Origin: Microbulbifer flavimaris
GTDB lineage: Bacteria; Pseudomonadota; Gammaproteobacteria; Pseudomonadales; Cellvibrionaceae
Direction of reading: 5' to 3'
Length of the DNA: 64,000 nucleotides
Assembly (NCBI RefSeq): GCF_001641755.2
Contig: NZ_LRFG02000003.1
Location: 310,001 to 374,000, forward strand
Shown here: positions 27,434 to 36,881 of the stretch, piece by piece
Position numbering within the stretch: the first letter of the stretch is position 1
Layout of the letters: each line of letters begins with the position of its first letter
The notes under the pieces: model-generated
Seen by the model: the letters and a program-made list of their open reading frames with translations, nothing else
Databases searched by the model: none
What the model was told of the DNA's origin: nothing
Position numbers and translations under genes: made by a program

Positions 27434-28534
27434 TCAGGCCTCCGGCTTCTCTTCTTTGCCCTTGTCACCGATCACGCCGCGCTTGAGCTGGTCGCGCTCG
27501 ATGGACTCGAACAGCGCCTTGAAGTTGCCCTCACCGAAGCCTTCATCTTCCTTGCGCTGGATGAACTCGAAGAACACCGGGCCCAGCATATTGGCGGAGA
27601 AGATCTGCAGCAGCAGGCGCGGCTGACCGCCCTCGGTGGTCCCGTCCAACAGCAGACCGCGCTTTTTTAGCTCGTCGGTGGGCTCACCGTGACCCGGCAG
27701 GCGCTCTTCCAGCATCTCGTAGTAGGTTTCCGGAGGCGGGGTCATGAATTCCATGCCGCGCTCCTTCAGACGATCCCAGCATTTGATCAGGTCGTCACAG
27801 GCAAAGGCGATGTGCTGGATGCCCTCGCCGTTGTACTTCATCAGGAACTCTTCGATCTGGCCGCCGCCACCGGCTGCCTCTTCGTTCAGGGGGATACGGA
27901 TTTTGCCGTCCGGCGCGGTCATGGCTTTGGACAGCAGGCCGGTGTACTCGCCCTTGATGTCGAAGTAACGGATCTCGCGGAAGTTGAACAGGTCCTCGTA
28001 ATACTTGGCCCAGTAGTCCATGCGGCCGCGATAGACGTTGTGGGTCAGGTGATCCAGGGTGTGGAAACCGCAGCCTTCCGGGTGGCGGTCGACACCTTCG
28101 ATCCACTCGAAATCGATATCGTAAATGGAGCTGCCTTCTTCGTAGCGGTCGATCAGGTACAGGGTAGCGCCGCCGATACCCTTGATGGCCGGCAGGCGCA
28201 GTTCCATCGGGCCGGTATGAACGTCCACCGGCTGGGCGCCTTTCTTGAGCGCCTCTTCGTAGGCGAACTTGGCGTCTTTGACGCGGAAGGCCAGGCCACA
28301 GGCAGAGGGGCCGTGTTCCTGGGCGTAGTAATCGGCGTGGCTCTTGGGCTCGTAGTTGGTGATGAAGTTGATATCACCCTGACGCCACAGTTCGACCTCC
28401 TTGGAGCGGTGGCGGGCCACCTTGGTGAAGCCCATGGCCTCGAAAACGTTTTCCAGAATGCCCTTCTCCGGCGCGGTGAATTCTACGAATTCGAAGCCGT
28501 TGAGGCCCATCGGGTTCTCAAACAAATCGGCCAT
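27434..28534 (-). CDS. hppD: 4-hydroxyphenylpyruvate dioxygenase
   Basis: 366 residues from the ATG at 28534, with GGAGG six bases upstream. Two VOC domains; the iron ligands are in LDHLTHNV (His), [11 protein letters not shown] (His) and [11 protein letters not shown] (Glu), and the C-terminal [18 protein letters not shown] helix of HPPDs is intact. It converts 4-hydroxyphenylpyruvate to homogentisate with Fe(II) and O2. It is the first gene of a three-gene operon with the VOC and FAH-family genes. Two palindromes upstream suggest local repression. Confidence 0.95.
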   Translation of the reverse strand: MADLFENPMGLNGFEFVEFTAPEKGILENVFEAMGFTKVARHRSKEVELWRQGDINFITNYEPKSHADYYAQEHGPSACGLAFRVKDAKFAYEEALKKGAQPVDVHTGPMELRLPAIKGIGGATLYLIDRYEEGSSIYDIDFEWIEGVDRHPEGCGFHTLDHLTHNVYRGRMDYWAKYYEDLFNFREIRYFDIKGEYTGLLSKAMTAPDGKIRIPLNEEAAGGGGQIEEFLMKYNGEGIQHIAFACDDLIKCWDRLKERGMEFMTPPPETYYEMLEERLPGHGEPTDELKKRGLLLDGTTEGGQPRLLLQIFSANMLGPVFFEFIQRKEDEGFGEGNFKALFESIERDQLKRGVIGDKGKEEKPEA

Positions 28535-28584
28535 GTGATCCTCCGTTGTGTTTCTTTTCACGTACCGCCCGCGGGGGCAGCCAG

Positions 28585-28625
28585 TTAGTTTCAGGTGCAA
28601 CGAACTTAGTTACACTTGCAACTAA
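28585..28625. promoter_or_regulatory. Two tandem palindromic operators upstream of hppD
   Basis: TTAGTTACACTTGCAACTAA (28606-28625) is an imperfect 20-bp palindrome, 8 of 10 pairs matching. A related, weaker copy of the form TTAGTTxCAxxTGCAACxAA starts exactly 21 bp away at 28585. The pair lies 51-91 bp upstream of the hppD ATG. Two sites on the same helix face imply a dimeric repressor or activator binding cooperatively. No regulator gene is adjacent. Confidence 0.55.
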
Positions 28626-29088
28626 TGTCAACAGGCGCATTGATCCAGGTGGCACCGATCAGTCATTTTCTGCAGAACCAAGCCTGTGAGTTGATCGTCA
28701 GCGGTTCCTGAACAGGCTTCCTTGAGCAGTCATCCTCCCTGGAGGCGCAAGCCCTGGATGGGCTCCCTTTCCGCAGCGGCACATTACTGGGGAGCGCGCT
28801 GGTCGGCAGTGCTCCTGTTACAGATACCCGGTTATAGTGCCGATCCCTGCCGGTGCGGTAGGGTCACAGGGTCCGCTCGACACTGTGGTTGCCTGCGACG
28901 GCCCGATCTGCGGTGGCTTTCCCTGGTTCTGCCCCCTTCAAGGTGGAGCCCCTGCTGCCATAGCCCGCCTGCCGGGGGTCCGGGCCATGGCCCAAAGGGA
29001 CCAGCAAGGTGTCTGGCCAGCGGATAGAATCCGTGAACAATAAATCTCCGGCGCTCTGGCGACGGGTACAGTAATAGACGGGTGAACC
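28626..29088. other. Gene-free divergent region between hppD and the serine hydrolase
   Basis: About 460 bp. It should hold the promoters of both flanking genes. Short frames exist but lack ribosome binding sites, domains or protein-like composition. I see no RNA gene or clear terminator. Confidence 0.4.
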
Positions 29089-30471
29089 ATGAAATCCACG
29101 ATCAAGATCCTGCTGGGCACGGTTGTCGCCCTGGCGCTGGCCGTTACGCTGCTGGCACCCCCACTGCTGGGATTTTCCATTACCCAGCTGGGCAGCGCGG
29201 TGCGCGTGGCCACCGGTATGGGGGCCAAACTGGCCTGCTCCGGGCGCTATGTCTCCGGCTTTACGCCCGCGGGAATTGTGGAGGACCTGGCCTCCTACTC
29301 ACCGGCGAACCGTCTGCTGAATCTGGACTATGACGACGACGCCCGACGGGTGACAGCGGACCTGATTGGCCTGGGGGAAGTGAGTGCCCGCTACCGTAAG
29401 GGCCTGGGTTGCGCGCTGGAGATCGGCGATACCACACCGCTGGACCAGGTTGCAGTCACCCCTGTCGAGGTAGACGGCGAGCCCTGGCCAAAGGGCAGCA
29501 GCGCGCCATCGATCGATGCTGAGCTGCAACAACGCCTCGATGCCATCCTGGCGGCAGACAACGCCGCCGGCCTCGAGACCCGCGCACTGCTGGTCATCCA
29601 GGACGGGGCGCTGGTGGCGGAGTCCTATGCCGATGGCATCACACCACAGACCCCGTTACTGGGCTGGTCCATGGGCAAGAGCCTGACCGCGATGCTGCAG
29701 GGCCGCCTTGAGGCCCTGGGCCAGGGTGACCGGCAGGCCGGCGCTCTCTTTGCGGAGTGGCGGGATGACCCCCGCCGCGAGATCACGCTGGAGCAGCTAC
29801 TGCAGATGTCTTCCGGCCTGGCTTTCGACGAGACCTATGCACCGGGCAGTGACGCCACCCACATGTTGTTCAGCGCGCAAAGCGCTTCCGATGTGGCACT
29901 GGCCAGCCCACCGGCGCACGCCCCCGGCAGCCACTTCTCTTACTCCTCGGGTACCACCAACCTGATTGCCCGCTGGCTGCACCAGCAGCTGGGAAGTGAT
30001 GTACAGGCGAGCGTGGACTTTTTCCAGCGGGAACTGCTGCAACCCCTGGGCATGGCCAACACGGTGTTTGAGGTGGACCCCAGCGGTATTTTTGTCGGCA
30101 GCTCCTATATCTATGCCTCGGCCCGGGACTGGGCACGGTTGGGCCAACTGATGTTGAACGGCGGTGAGCTGAATGGGCAGCGCCTGCTGAGCGAAGACTG
30201 GGTTGCGCGCGCCTCCATGCCCAATGGCAGCGACAACGAGCCCCGTTACGGTTACCAGTTCTGGCTCAATAGTGGCGCTGACGTGCTGCGCTATCCGGAG
30301 CTGCCCGCAGATGCCTACTTCATGCAGGGCAACCGCAAGCAGGTGGTGATGATGGCGCCGTCTACCAATACGGTCATCGTACGCCTGGGCTGGTCAGCGG
30401 GAAGCTATCCGGTGGGGCAGAATTTCGCAGAGTTATTGCCGCCGGTCGGCCAGGCAGTGACCCGCAACTGA
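29089..30471 (+). CDS. Membrane-anchored serine hydrolase, beta-lactamase fold
   Basis: 460 residues. One N-terminal membrane helix (residues 7-30, no clear cleavage site) suggests an anchored periplasmic protein. The catalytic SxxK is S194-M-G-K197 in GWSMGKSL, followed by LLQMSSGL and the tyrosine motif FSYSSGTTN, the usual layout of class C-like esterases and peptidases. An extra N-terminal region of about 130 residues precedes the catalytic domain. Function could be a D-amino-acid peptidase or esterase; it should not be taken as a resistance enzyme. It is convergent with the EPS operon, 5 bp away. Confidence 0.85.
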   Translation: MKSTIKILLGTVVALALAVTLLAPPLLGFSITQLGSAVRVATGMGAKLACSGRYVSGFTPAGIVEDLASYSPANRLLNLDYDDDARRVTADLIGLGEVSARYRKGLGCALEIGDTTPLDQVAVTPVEVDGEPWPKGSSAPSIDAELQQRLDAILAADNAAGLETRALLVIQDGALVAESYADGITPQTPLLGWSMGKSLTAMLQGRLEALGQGDRQAGALFAEWRDDPRREITLEQLLQMSSGLAFDETYAPGSDATHMLFSAQSASDVALASPPAHAPGSHFSYSSGTTNLIARWLHQQLGSDVQASVDFFQRELLQPLGMANTVFEVDPSGIFVGSSYIYASARDWARLGQLMLNGGELNGQRLLSEDWVARASMPNGSDNEPRYGYQFWLNSGADVLRYPELPADAYFMQGNRKQVVMMAPSTNTVIVRLGWSAGSYPVGQNFAELLPPVGQAVTRN

Positions 30472-30476
30472 CAGAA

Positions 30477-31238
30477 TCAGACCGGGCTCTCGAGCCCGCT
30501 CCTAGCAAAACGACTGGCGGTAAGGCGCCGGGGATTGTCCACCACCAGCTCACGGGCCCGGTCGTCACCGATAATGGCCGCCGCGGCGTCGCGTCCGCGA
30601 GACAAGCCCGGTGGCCGGCGCTCCAGGTGATGGGCGTCAGAGGCGAGCACCGTTACCAGGTTATTCTCCAGCAACTGGCGTGCGCGTTTCTCGGCACCGG
30701 GACCGAAATCCCCGGCCACGGCAGTGGCGGTAACCTGGAACAGGCAACCCGCTTTCACCAGCGGGCGCAGCCGGGCTAAATCCCGCAGCACATCCCGGTT
30801 GCGCTCGGGGTGGGCAATAAGCGGGCGAATGCCCTGCCTGGCCAGCCACTGGATGAGCCGGTCTGTACCGGGCGGAATATGACTGTGGGGCAGCTCCAGT
30901 AACAGGACCTGAGCGCCCTCCCACTCGCCGACAAACGGAATTTCCCCTTGCTCCAGCAGCACTGGCAATTCATCGGTGAGGCGCACCTCAGCCCCGAGGG
31001 CCACCTGCAACCCACTCGTCTCGCCGGCGAAGGCGCCCGCAAGGGATTCCCTGAAGCGGTCAAAGACGGGGGTGAGTCGTGACAGCGAGTTCTCGTAGCG
31101 GCCGGGATGAATATGTGGCGTCAGTACTGCATGGGTAGTACCGTCAGCAACGGCGACGCGTGCGAGGGCGAGCGCCGTTGCTGTGCAATCGGCGCCATCG
31201 TCGACGCCGGGCAGCAGGTGGCAGTGCAGGTCAAACAC
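30477..31238 (-). CDS. PHP-type tyrosine-protein phosphatase (CpsB/YwqE-like) of the EPS operon
   Basis: 253 residues with a GTG start two bases after the kinase stop. The PHP metal motif FDLHCHLLPGVDDGA, the TPHIHPGRY segment, LIAHPERN and LASDAHH provide the manganese ligands. Family knowledge: CpsB phosphatases reverse the tyrosine phosphorylation of the Wzc/CpsD kinase and so control chain length and export. It is the last gene of the export block. No Wzb-type low-molecular-weight phosphatase gene is present, so this is probably the sole counterpart of the kinase here. Confidence 0.88.
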   Translation of the reverse strand: MFDLHCHLLPGVDDGADCTATALALARVAVADGTTHAVLTPHIHPGRYENSLSRLTPVFDRFRESLAGAFAGETSGLQVALGAEVRLTDELPVLLEQGEIPFVGEWEGAQVLLLELPHSHIPPGTDRLIQWLARQGIRPLIAHPERNRDVLRDLARLRPLVKAGCLFQVTATAVAGDFGPGAEKRARQLLENNLVTVLASDAHHLERRPPGLSRGRDAAAAIIGDDRARELVVDNPRRLTASRFARSGLESPV

Positions 31239-31240
31239 CC

Positions 31241-33508
31241 CTAACTTTTCTCCTCGGCTGTTACCTCGGTGTCAGCCATTTCCATTACCGGGGTATGGCG
31301 GCTTTCCCGGGAGCCACCTCCTACGCGACCGTAGTCGTAGCCGTAGTATTCCTCGGCATAGGCAGCACTCTTGCTGGTATCCACGTGGTTCAACACCACG
31401 CCGGCTACCGGCGCGCCGGTCTGTTTCAGTCGAGCAAGTCCCTTGATGACGACCCGCTTGTTCACGTCGTCATGCTTGACCACAAACAACACTGAATCGG
31501 CACTGCGGGCGATGATCAGGGCATCACTTACCGCCTGCACCGGCGGAGTGTCGATAATGACGCGGTCATAGCTGCGTGCCAGCACCTGGATCATTTCATC
31601 AAAGCGCGGTGATACCAGCAGTTTTTGTGGATCGTCACACAACCGGCCCGCCGGAATAATATCGATACCGCCGTTCTCATCCGGATGGATACAATCGTCG
31701 ATGGCAGCCGTGCCTTCGATCATGTCCGTGAGACCCGGCTTTTCCCGATCCACGCCGAAGTCGATCCCCACTACGGGCTTGCGCAGATCCGCATCCACCA
31801 GCAGCACTTTTTCAACCTGGCCAAGGGCGAAGGCGAGGTTTTCGGCTACGGTGGTCTTGCCTTCCCCGGGCACCGACGATGTCACAGCCAGCACCTGGCC
31901 TTTGTTTTCTTTACCATCTGCGGCGCCAAAGTGGGACAGGACAATACCCGTGCGCAGGGTGCGTACCGACTCGGCAAACGTGTACTGGTCGGGGTCGAAG
32001 AAAGCGCGCAGGTCCAGTCGCTGTCCGCTGACCTTCTGCACATCGGGCAGTAAACCCATCAACCGCTGGTGCAGGTAGACCTCGACGTCTTCAGGGTTGC
32101 GCACTCCCACGCGCAGGAAGTCGAGCAAGAAGGCAATGCCCACCGAGAGCAGGACGGCCAACCCAAACACCGCGGACACAATGACCCGCTTGTTGGGTGC
32201 TGAGGGCTCGCTGGGTGCCACCGCGAGATCCGCCAACCGCGCCGCTGCCACATCAAAGCCGGAAGCCTCCCGGGTCTCATTGACGCGAGTCAGGAAGGTA
32301 TTGAACAGCTGCCGGTTGATCTGCGCCTGCTGCTCCAGTTCGCCGTGGCGCACTGCCTTGCGGGAAACCTGCTGGTAGTTTTCCTTGGCCCTGGCCACTT
32401 CCTGTTCCTGGGCGCGCACACGGGCCTGGGCGGTCTGGTAACGGCTTTCGATAGCGTCGGCGAGATTGCGCACTTCGCTGCGCAACTGGTCTCGCACCAT
32501 GGTCAGCTCATTGTTGGCAGCGATCATCAGCGGGTGCTTTGGCCCGTAACGGCGGGAGAGTTCGGCCACATTGCGACTGGCCTGCGCCTCATTGCGCTTG
32601 ATCTCCTGGATCATCGGGTTGTTGAGCACTTCAGGGAGGTTCGCCAGCGCCAGTTCGTTCCCCTCCAGGGATTCGACCTGATCGTGAATGCTGCCCACCT
32701 GGCGCAACTCGCGACGCATTTCCTGTAGCTGGGTAGTGGCTTCATTCAGGTCCTGCTCCGCAAGACTGAGCACGCCACTGATATCCACCAGGTCTTCCTG
32801 CTCCTGGAATGCGAGCAATTCGGCTTCAGATTGTTCCAGCTTCACCCGCACGGTTTCCAGTCGCTCGTTCAGCCAGGAGCTGGCGCGGTTGGTGAACTGC
32901 GCCCGGGCCTCCGACTGACTGGCGATGTATTCCTCGCCGACGGTATTCGCCACATCCGCAGCGAGCTGTGGAGAGCGGGCGGAGAAGGTTATATCCACCA
33001 GGTGGGTATTGCGCTTGGGGGCAACGGTGAGCCGTTTCAGGAAGGCAGTTGTGACCTGCTCCATGCGAGTGCGATCGACGCTGGCACCAGCGCCCTCATC
33101 ACTGCCGACGAAGGGCAGCCAGCTCCAGAAACCGGAACTCCCCTGATGTAAGTTGGGATCAAACTCCGCGTGGTTGAGCAGATCCAGCCGGGTAATCACC
33201 CGCTCCGCTAGGTCCCGCGACTGCAGTAGCTCGGTCTGGGTGAGAATATATTCGCGGCGCTGATTGCCGGCTTCATAGAGTTCTTCCACCGATACCAGGT
33301 TGGCCTGATCCAGCTCGAACATCAGCGTGGAAGTCGCCTCATAGCGCGAGGGCATACTTGAAACCACCACGACAGCGACAGCCGTGATAGCCGCGGTGAG
33401 GCCGAGAATCATCCACTTGCGGGACATGATGGCTTGCCAGTAGCGGCGCAGGTCCGGCCCGCTCTCCTCAACCAGCTCTTCGCCTTCAAAAGGGTTTTGC
33501 TTGTTCAT
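31241..33508 (-). CDS. Wzc-like polysaccharide co-polymerase and tyrosine autokinase (BY-kinase)
   Basis: 755 residues from the ATG at 33508 (GAGGG and AAGG upstream); an earlier in-frame TTG is less likely. Layout: N-terminal Wzz domain with a membrane helix near 35-55, a long periplasmic coiled coil (about 170-390), a second helix near 430-450, then a cytoplasmic kinase. The kinase shows Walker A SVPGEGKTT, Walker A' LLVDADLRKP and Walker B VIIDTPP. The tail has a tyrosine cluster, AYAEEYYGYDYG, the autophosphorylation site. It links polymerisation in the inner membrane to export. Its gene follows the OPX gene after 10 bp. Confidence 0.94.
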   Translation of the reverse strand: MNKQNPFEGEELVEESGPDLRRYWQAIMSRKWMILGLTAAITAVAVVVVSSMPSRYEATSTLMFELDQANLVSVEELYEAGNQRREYILTQTELLQSRDLAERVITRLDLLNHAEFDPNLHQGSSGFWSWLPFVGSDEGAGASVDRTRMEQVTTAFLKRLTVAPKRNTHLVDITFSARSPQLAADVANTVGEEYIASQSEARAQFTNRASSWLNERLETVRVKLEQSEAELLAFQEQEDLVDISGVLSLAEQDLNEATTQLQEMRRELRQVGSIHDQVESLEGNELALANLPEVLNNPMIQEIKRNEAQASRNVAELSRRYGPKHPLMIAANNELTMVRDQLRSEVRNLADAIESRYQTAQARVRAQEQEVARAKENYQQVSRKAVRHGELEQQAQINRQLFNTFLTRVNETREASGFDVAAARLADLAVAPSEPSAPNKRVIVSAVFGLAVLLSVGIAFLLDFLRVGVRNPEDVEVYLHQRLMGLLPDVQKVSGQRLDLRAFFDPDQYTFAESVRTLRTGIVLSHFGAADGKENKGQVLAVTSSVPGEGKTTVAENLAFALGQVEKVLLVDADLRKPVVGIDFGVDREKPGLTDMIEGTAAIDDCIHPDENGGIDIIPAGRLCDDPQKLLVSPRFDEMIQVLARSYDRVIIDTPPVQAVSDALIIARSADSVLFVVKHDDVNKRVVIKGLARLKQTGAPVAGVVLNHVDTSKSAAYAEEYYGYDYGRVGGGSRESRHTPVMEMADTEVTAEEKS

Positions 33509-33518
33509 CCTTGCGCCC

Positions 33519-34094
33519 TCAGAAAATTCCTTGTTCAACAGTCACGATGTCCCCGGGAAGCAGCCGAGTATCCAGGTCCGCCTTGAATGTGCGTTTCTTA
33601 TCCCCCAGCCCGCGCTCGACCGTAATCTTTTGCTCGGATGCGCGCGGTGTGAAACCGCTGGCCATGGCCACCGCCTTGTTGATCGTCAGGCCCGGATGGA
33701 AGGTGTAGCTTCCCGGTGTGGTGACCTCGCCATTGATAAAGAACGGCCGGTACTCGACGATGGTGACCTCGACACTGGGGTTGATCAGGTAATCCCCCTT
33801 CAGGCCGGCGACGATTTTCCTCTCTACCTCGGAGGTATTGAGACCGGTGACGTCGATCTCACCGATAAAGGGATAGTTGATCACACCGCTGTCACCGAGA
33901 TATGTCTCCATCGAGAGCTCGTCCTCGCCAAAAACACGGATAGCGATGCGATCGCCGGAATCCAGCTGGTAATTGGCAATCTCCATCGTTGCCGACGCGG
34001 CCTCGCTGGAAAGTGACGGGACCGGCGCAAAACATAGCGCCGCCGCGACAATCAGGTAACGGGGTTTGGGTAGCTGCAATTCAGATCGCTTCAT
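33519..34094 (-). CDS. Short polysaccharide export protein (OPX, Wza-family, SLBB)
   Basis: 191 residues from the ATG at 34094. A signal peptide (KPRYLIVAAALCFAPVPSLSSEA) has no lipobox Cys. YQLDSGDRIAIRVFGEDELS and INYPFIGEIDVTGLNTSEVE form the Poly_export domain, and FFINGEVTTPGSYTFHPGLTINKAVAMASGF is an SLBB domain. The protein stops there: it lacks the extra domains and the C-terminal amphipathic helix with which E. coli Wza crosses the outer membrane. It therefore fits the short OPX class that needs a partner beta-barrel, and one is encoded just upstream. Confidence 0.9.
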   Translation of the reverse strand: MKRSELQLPKPRYLIVAAALCFAPVPSLSSEAASATMEIANYQLDSGDRIAIRVFGEDELSMETYLGDSGVINYPFIGEIDVTGLNTSEVERKIVAGLKGDYLINPSVEVTIVEYRPFFINGEVTTPGSYTFHPGLTINKAVAMASGFTPRASEQKITVERGLGDKKRTFKADLDTRLLPGDIVTVEQGIF

Positions 34095-34129
34095 AGTGGG
34101 TAACACTCCAATAGATAGTTCTCGGCCTA

Positions 34130-35338
34130 CTACAGGGAAGCCTCAAATCCAATAAATGCCTGGTTCCGGTCGTATTCGAACGCTGCCTGTGTGGCGTCCT
34201 GTTTCAATGCGGAAACGCCGGCGCGCAGGGTCAGCCACTCGAGGAAGCGATAGTCGACACCTGCAATGCCGCGAGAGATATTTTCTGTGAGATCGGTGCC
34301 TTCAAAGTCCGCATCGGTGTAACGGAATGAAAGCTCCGTGGAGATCGTCTCTGTCCATTCATGGGTCCAGCCCAGGGAGGCGCTGCGGGCATCGATCAGG
34401 CGTGCCAGCCCACGGGACTCCAGCGCGAGGCGATCCGCGGTAAAAATCACTTCGGTCATTTCCAGCGGTCGCCATGCCGCGAGAAATTCCCACCGGGGCC
34501 GGGAGAAGTCTTCAACTTCCGGATCGTCAAAAGTGCGCGTGCCAAGTCCCGCCAGCAGGCTCAGGGTGAGTAATGGCGTGTCTCGCTCGGCGCCAACCAG
34601 GTAATTGACCTCGCGGTTGTCCAGGTCTGGCAGTTCCGGCAGACGGCGGTAGTCGATATCGCGGGCGTCCACCCGTGTCAGCAGATTCGTCTGGCCGGCG
34701 ATATTGAAACGGAACAGCCCGGAGCCATAGGCACCGCGGCGATCTTGTGCGCGGATCTCCTCTATATAGTCGCGGTCATTGTGACCGACTGTCAGTTCCA
34801 ACCTGCCCCGCGCATCCTCCGCACCGAAGGTATAGGTGCTGCTGAAATCCTTTTCGATATAGCGGTCCCGCTCGAAAATCAGGCTTTCAAGATCGGGGGC
34901 CACGCCGCTATTGAATTCCTCCTGGATATCGCGGAAGACGAGGTTGACCTCCAGGCCGTGGCGCGGATGCAGGTCCCAGCTGGCATCCGCCAGCAGCGCC
35001 TGGTCTGTATAGGACTCCCGGTCGGCGTCGAGATAGTCGCCGTGGGAAAGACTGTACTGAACGCTGTATGTGGAGATTCCGGTATCCGCCTCGAGCAGAA
35101 AACGAGGCGTTCCCACCATCAGCCAGCTTTCTACTTCGTTGACTGGGGAATTGTTGATGTTGTCGTCATAGCGCAGGTCGACACCGATTGACGGCGTGAA
35201 AGTAACGCCCGCAGGCAGCATGATCGGCTCGGCTTGCGCCAACTGTGTTGAGGCCATTCCCACCGCTATTGCAATCGCAGCAGGAATGGCGAATACCGGA
35301 CGCCTTTTGACCGGAGAGGAGATAGTCTGACTACCCAT
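34130..35338 (-). CDS. Outer-membrane beta-barrel of the EPS export block
   Basis: 402 residues. A signal peptide ends near LAQAEP. The rest alternates amphipathic strands and acidic turns (IGVDLRYDDNINNSP, SVQYSLSHGDYLDADRE, RLELTVGHNDRDYIEE) and ends in a barrel-type strand, AFIGFEASL. Barrels of this kind with an N-terminal RYDDN motif occur in EPS clusters and may act as the outer-membrane pore for short OPX proteins. It lies 35 bp upstream of the OPX gene and is preceded by a 127-bp gap that may hold a promoter. The pore role is inferred. Confidence 0.8.
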   Translation of the reverse strand: MGSQTISSPVKRRPVFAIPAAIAIAVGMASTQLAQAEPIMLPAGVTFTPSIGVDLRYDDNINNSPVNEVESWLMVGTPRFLLEADTGISTYSVQYSLSHGDYLDADRESYTDQALLADASWDLHPRHGLEVNLVFRDIQEEFNSGVAPDLESLIFERDRYIEKDFSSTYTFGAEDARGRLELTVGHNDRDYIEEIRAQDRRGAYGSGLFRFNIAGQTNLLTRVDARDIDYRRLPELPDLDNREVNYLVGAERDTPLLTLSLLAGLGTRTFDDPEVEDFSRPRWEFLAAWRPLEMTEVIFTADRLALESRGLARLIDARSASLGWTHEWTETISTELSFRYTDADFEGTDLTENISRGIAGVDYRFLEWLTLRAGVSALKQDATQAAFEYDRNQAFIGFEASL

Positions 35339-35465
35339 GATCGAGTACCGAATTTCTCGACGGGATGGAACACCCGTACCATTTTTCTGGGAGCCCTAAG
35401 TCTAGGTGGTCGACTAATTTCTGCTGTGGGATTTCGTGAAAAGTTTTTATTTTTTGGCGGCTAAG

Positions 35466-36881
35466 TCAGTAGGCATTCTTCGATTTAAAGCCTTTGAACA
35501 CGGTCATCAGGACGATGTAACAGTCGAAGAAGATTGACCAGCGGCGAATATAGTCCAGGTCGTACTCCACACGCTTGCTCATTTTTTCCAGCGTATCGGT
35601 TTCGCCGCGCCAACCGTTTACCTGTGCCCAGCCGGTAATACCCGGCTTCACCTTGTGGCGCAGCATGTAGCCGCTGACGAGACTGCGGTACTGTTCGTTG
35701 TGCGCCACCGCATGGGGTCGCGGGCCGACGATCGACATTTCGCCACGCAGGACGTTGATGAATTGGGGCAGTTCATCGAGGGACGTGCGGCGCAGGAAGC
35801 CGCCGAAACGGGTAACCCGGGGATCATTGCGCGTTGCCTGGACGACTTTGGCGCCGTCCTCTTGGGTCGTCATGGAGCGAAACTTCCACACCTCTATGGT
35901 GTTACCGCAGTAGCCATAACGGCGCTGGCGAAAAATGACCGGACCTTTTGAAGAAAGCTTGACGCCGATGGCGATCAGCAGCATCAGCGGCGACAGCAGT
36001 ACCAGTGCCAGTGAAGCAATGACCACATCCTCCAGCCGCTTGAGCCAGCCATTGATACCCTGAATCGGCGTGTCATAGATACTGAGAACGGCACTGCTAC
36101 CGATCCTGTGCCAGCGGGACTGCAGCAGGTTGGCCCCGAAAATGTCCGGCAGCAGGTGCACGGTGGCCGTGGTATCCCCGAAAGCGGCCAGGAGCTCGCC
36201 GATGCGCTTGGCTTCACTGATCGGCAGGGCAATGTAGACGAGATCCAGCTCTCCCGAGTGGGCTGCGGCAAGCGCATCCTCGAGTTGACCCGTGGGCCCT
36301 GTCAGCAGCGAAGCGGCCCCGGCGACCGAGGTTTCGGCGGACGGGACACCGGAGATGCGGTAGAAACCCTGCAGGCGGATACCCAGCTCAGGATGCTGCT
36401 CCAGATCCTTTGCCAGCTGGAGGCCGGTGGGTGTGATGCCGAGGATGGCCGCAGAACGGGTGTTGCGGTCATGGATACGCAGGTATTGCAGCAGGCGCCG
36501 CAGTCCAAAGCGCCAGCTACCCAGAGCAATCAGGGAAAAGAGGAACCAGCACCCGACCACCAGCCGCGAAAATTCATGCCCCAGCCGGGAGAAGTAACCG
36601 ACCAGCAATAGCAGCAGGCACACGGAGACCCACGTAACAGCCGTCGCGGCGAGCATCGCCCGGAAGCTGTCCGTTCGCCACGACCGGTACAGCTCCACCG
36701 GCTCGGCCATGATGACAAAAGCAATGACTGCGAGCAGTCCCGCTGCCGCCCAGTTGCCGCTGATCGGCTCTCCCATCAACGTGAGGCAAACGCCCAGTAC
36801 CGCGAGAATCAAGACACCGTCAATCAGACGGTAAACCGCAGCCAGATCGCTCTGGTGCGCACGTATCCATCCCTGTTGCAA
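35466..36881 (-). CDS. Polyprenyl-phosphate sugar-1-phosphate transferase (WcaJ-like), EPS initiation
   Basis: 471 residues from a TTG start with GGGGAGG upstream. Four N-terminal membrane helices, a nucleotide-binding-like middle domain (RSAAILGITPTGLQLAKDLE), a further helix near 285, then the catalytic domain with RQRRYGYCGNTIEVWKFRSM, DELPQFINVLRGEMSIVGPRP and GITGWAQVNGWRGETD. This family transfers glucose-1-P or galactose-1-P from UDP-sugar to undecaprenyl phosphate, the first step of repeat-unit assembly. Which sugar is used cannot be seen. Confidence 0.93.
   Translation of the reverse strand: MQQGWIRAHQSDLAAVYRLIDGVLILAVLGVCLTLMGEPISGNWAAAGLLAVIAFVIMAEPVELYRSWRTDSFRAMLAATAVTWVSVCLLLLLVGYFSRLGHEFSRLVVGCWFLFSLIALGSWRFGLRRLLQYLRIHDRNTRSAAILGITPTGLQLAKDLEQHPELGIRLQGFYRISGVPSAETSVAGAASLLTGPTGQLEDALAAAHSGELDLVYIALPISEAKRIGELLAAFGDTTATVHLLPDIFGANLLQSRWHRIGSSAVLSIYDTPIQGINGWLKRLEDVVIASLALVLLSPLMLLIAIGVKLSSKGPVIFRQRRYGYCGNTIEVWKFRSMTTQEDGAKVVQATRNDPRVTRFGGFLRRTSLDELPQFINVLRGEMSIVGPRPHAVAHNEQYRSLVSGYMLRHKVKPGITGWAQVNGWRGETDTLEKMSKRVEYDLDYIRRWSIFFDCYIVLMTVFKGFKSKNAY

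Noticed and set aside
27689..28588. Rightward 299-codon frame opposite hppD
   Set aside because: hppD is unmistakable on the other strand; the frame is a codon-bias shadow without motifs.
28837..29043. Small frame in the hppD/serine hydrolase gap
   Set aside because: No ribosome binding site, no domain, composition not protein-like.
30490..30510. GGGCTC/GAGCCC hairpin as a terminator between the serine hydrolase and the phosphatase
   Set aside because: Short stem, no T-run, and it lies within the end of the phosphatase coding sequence.
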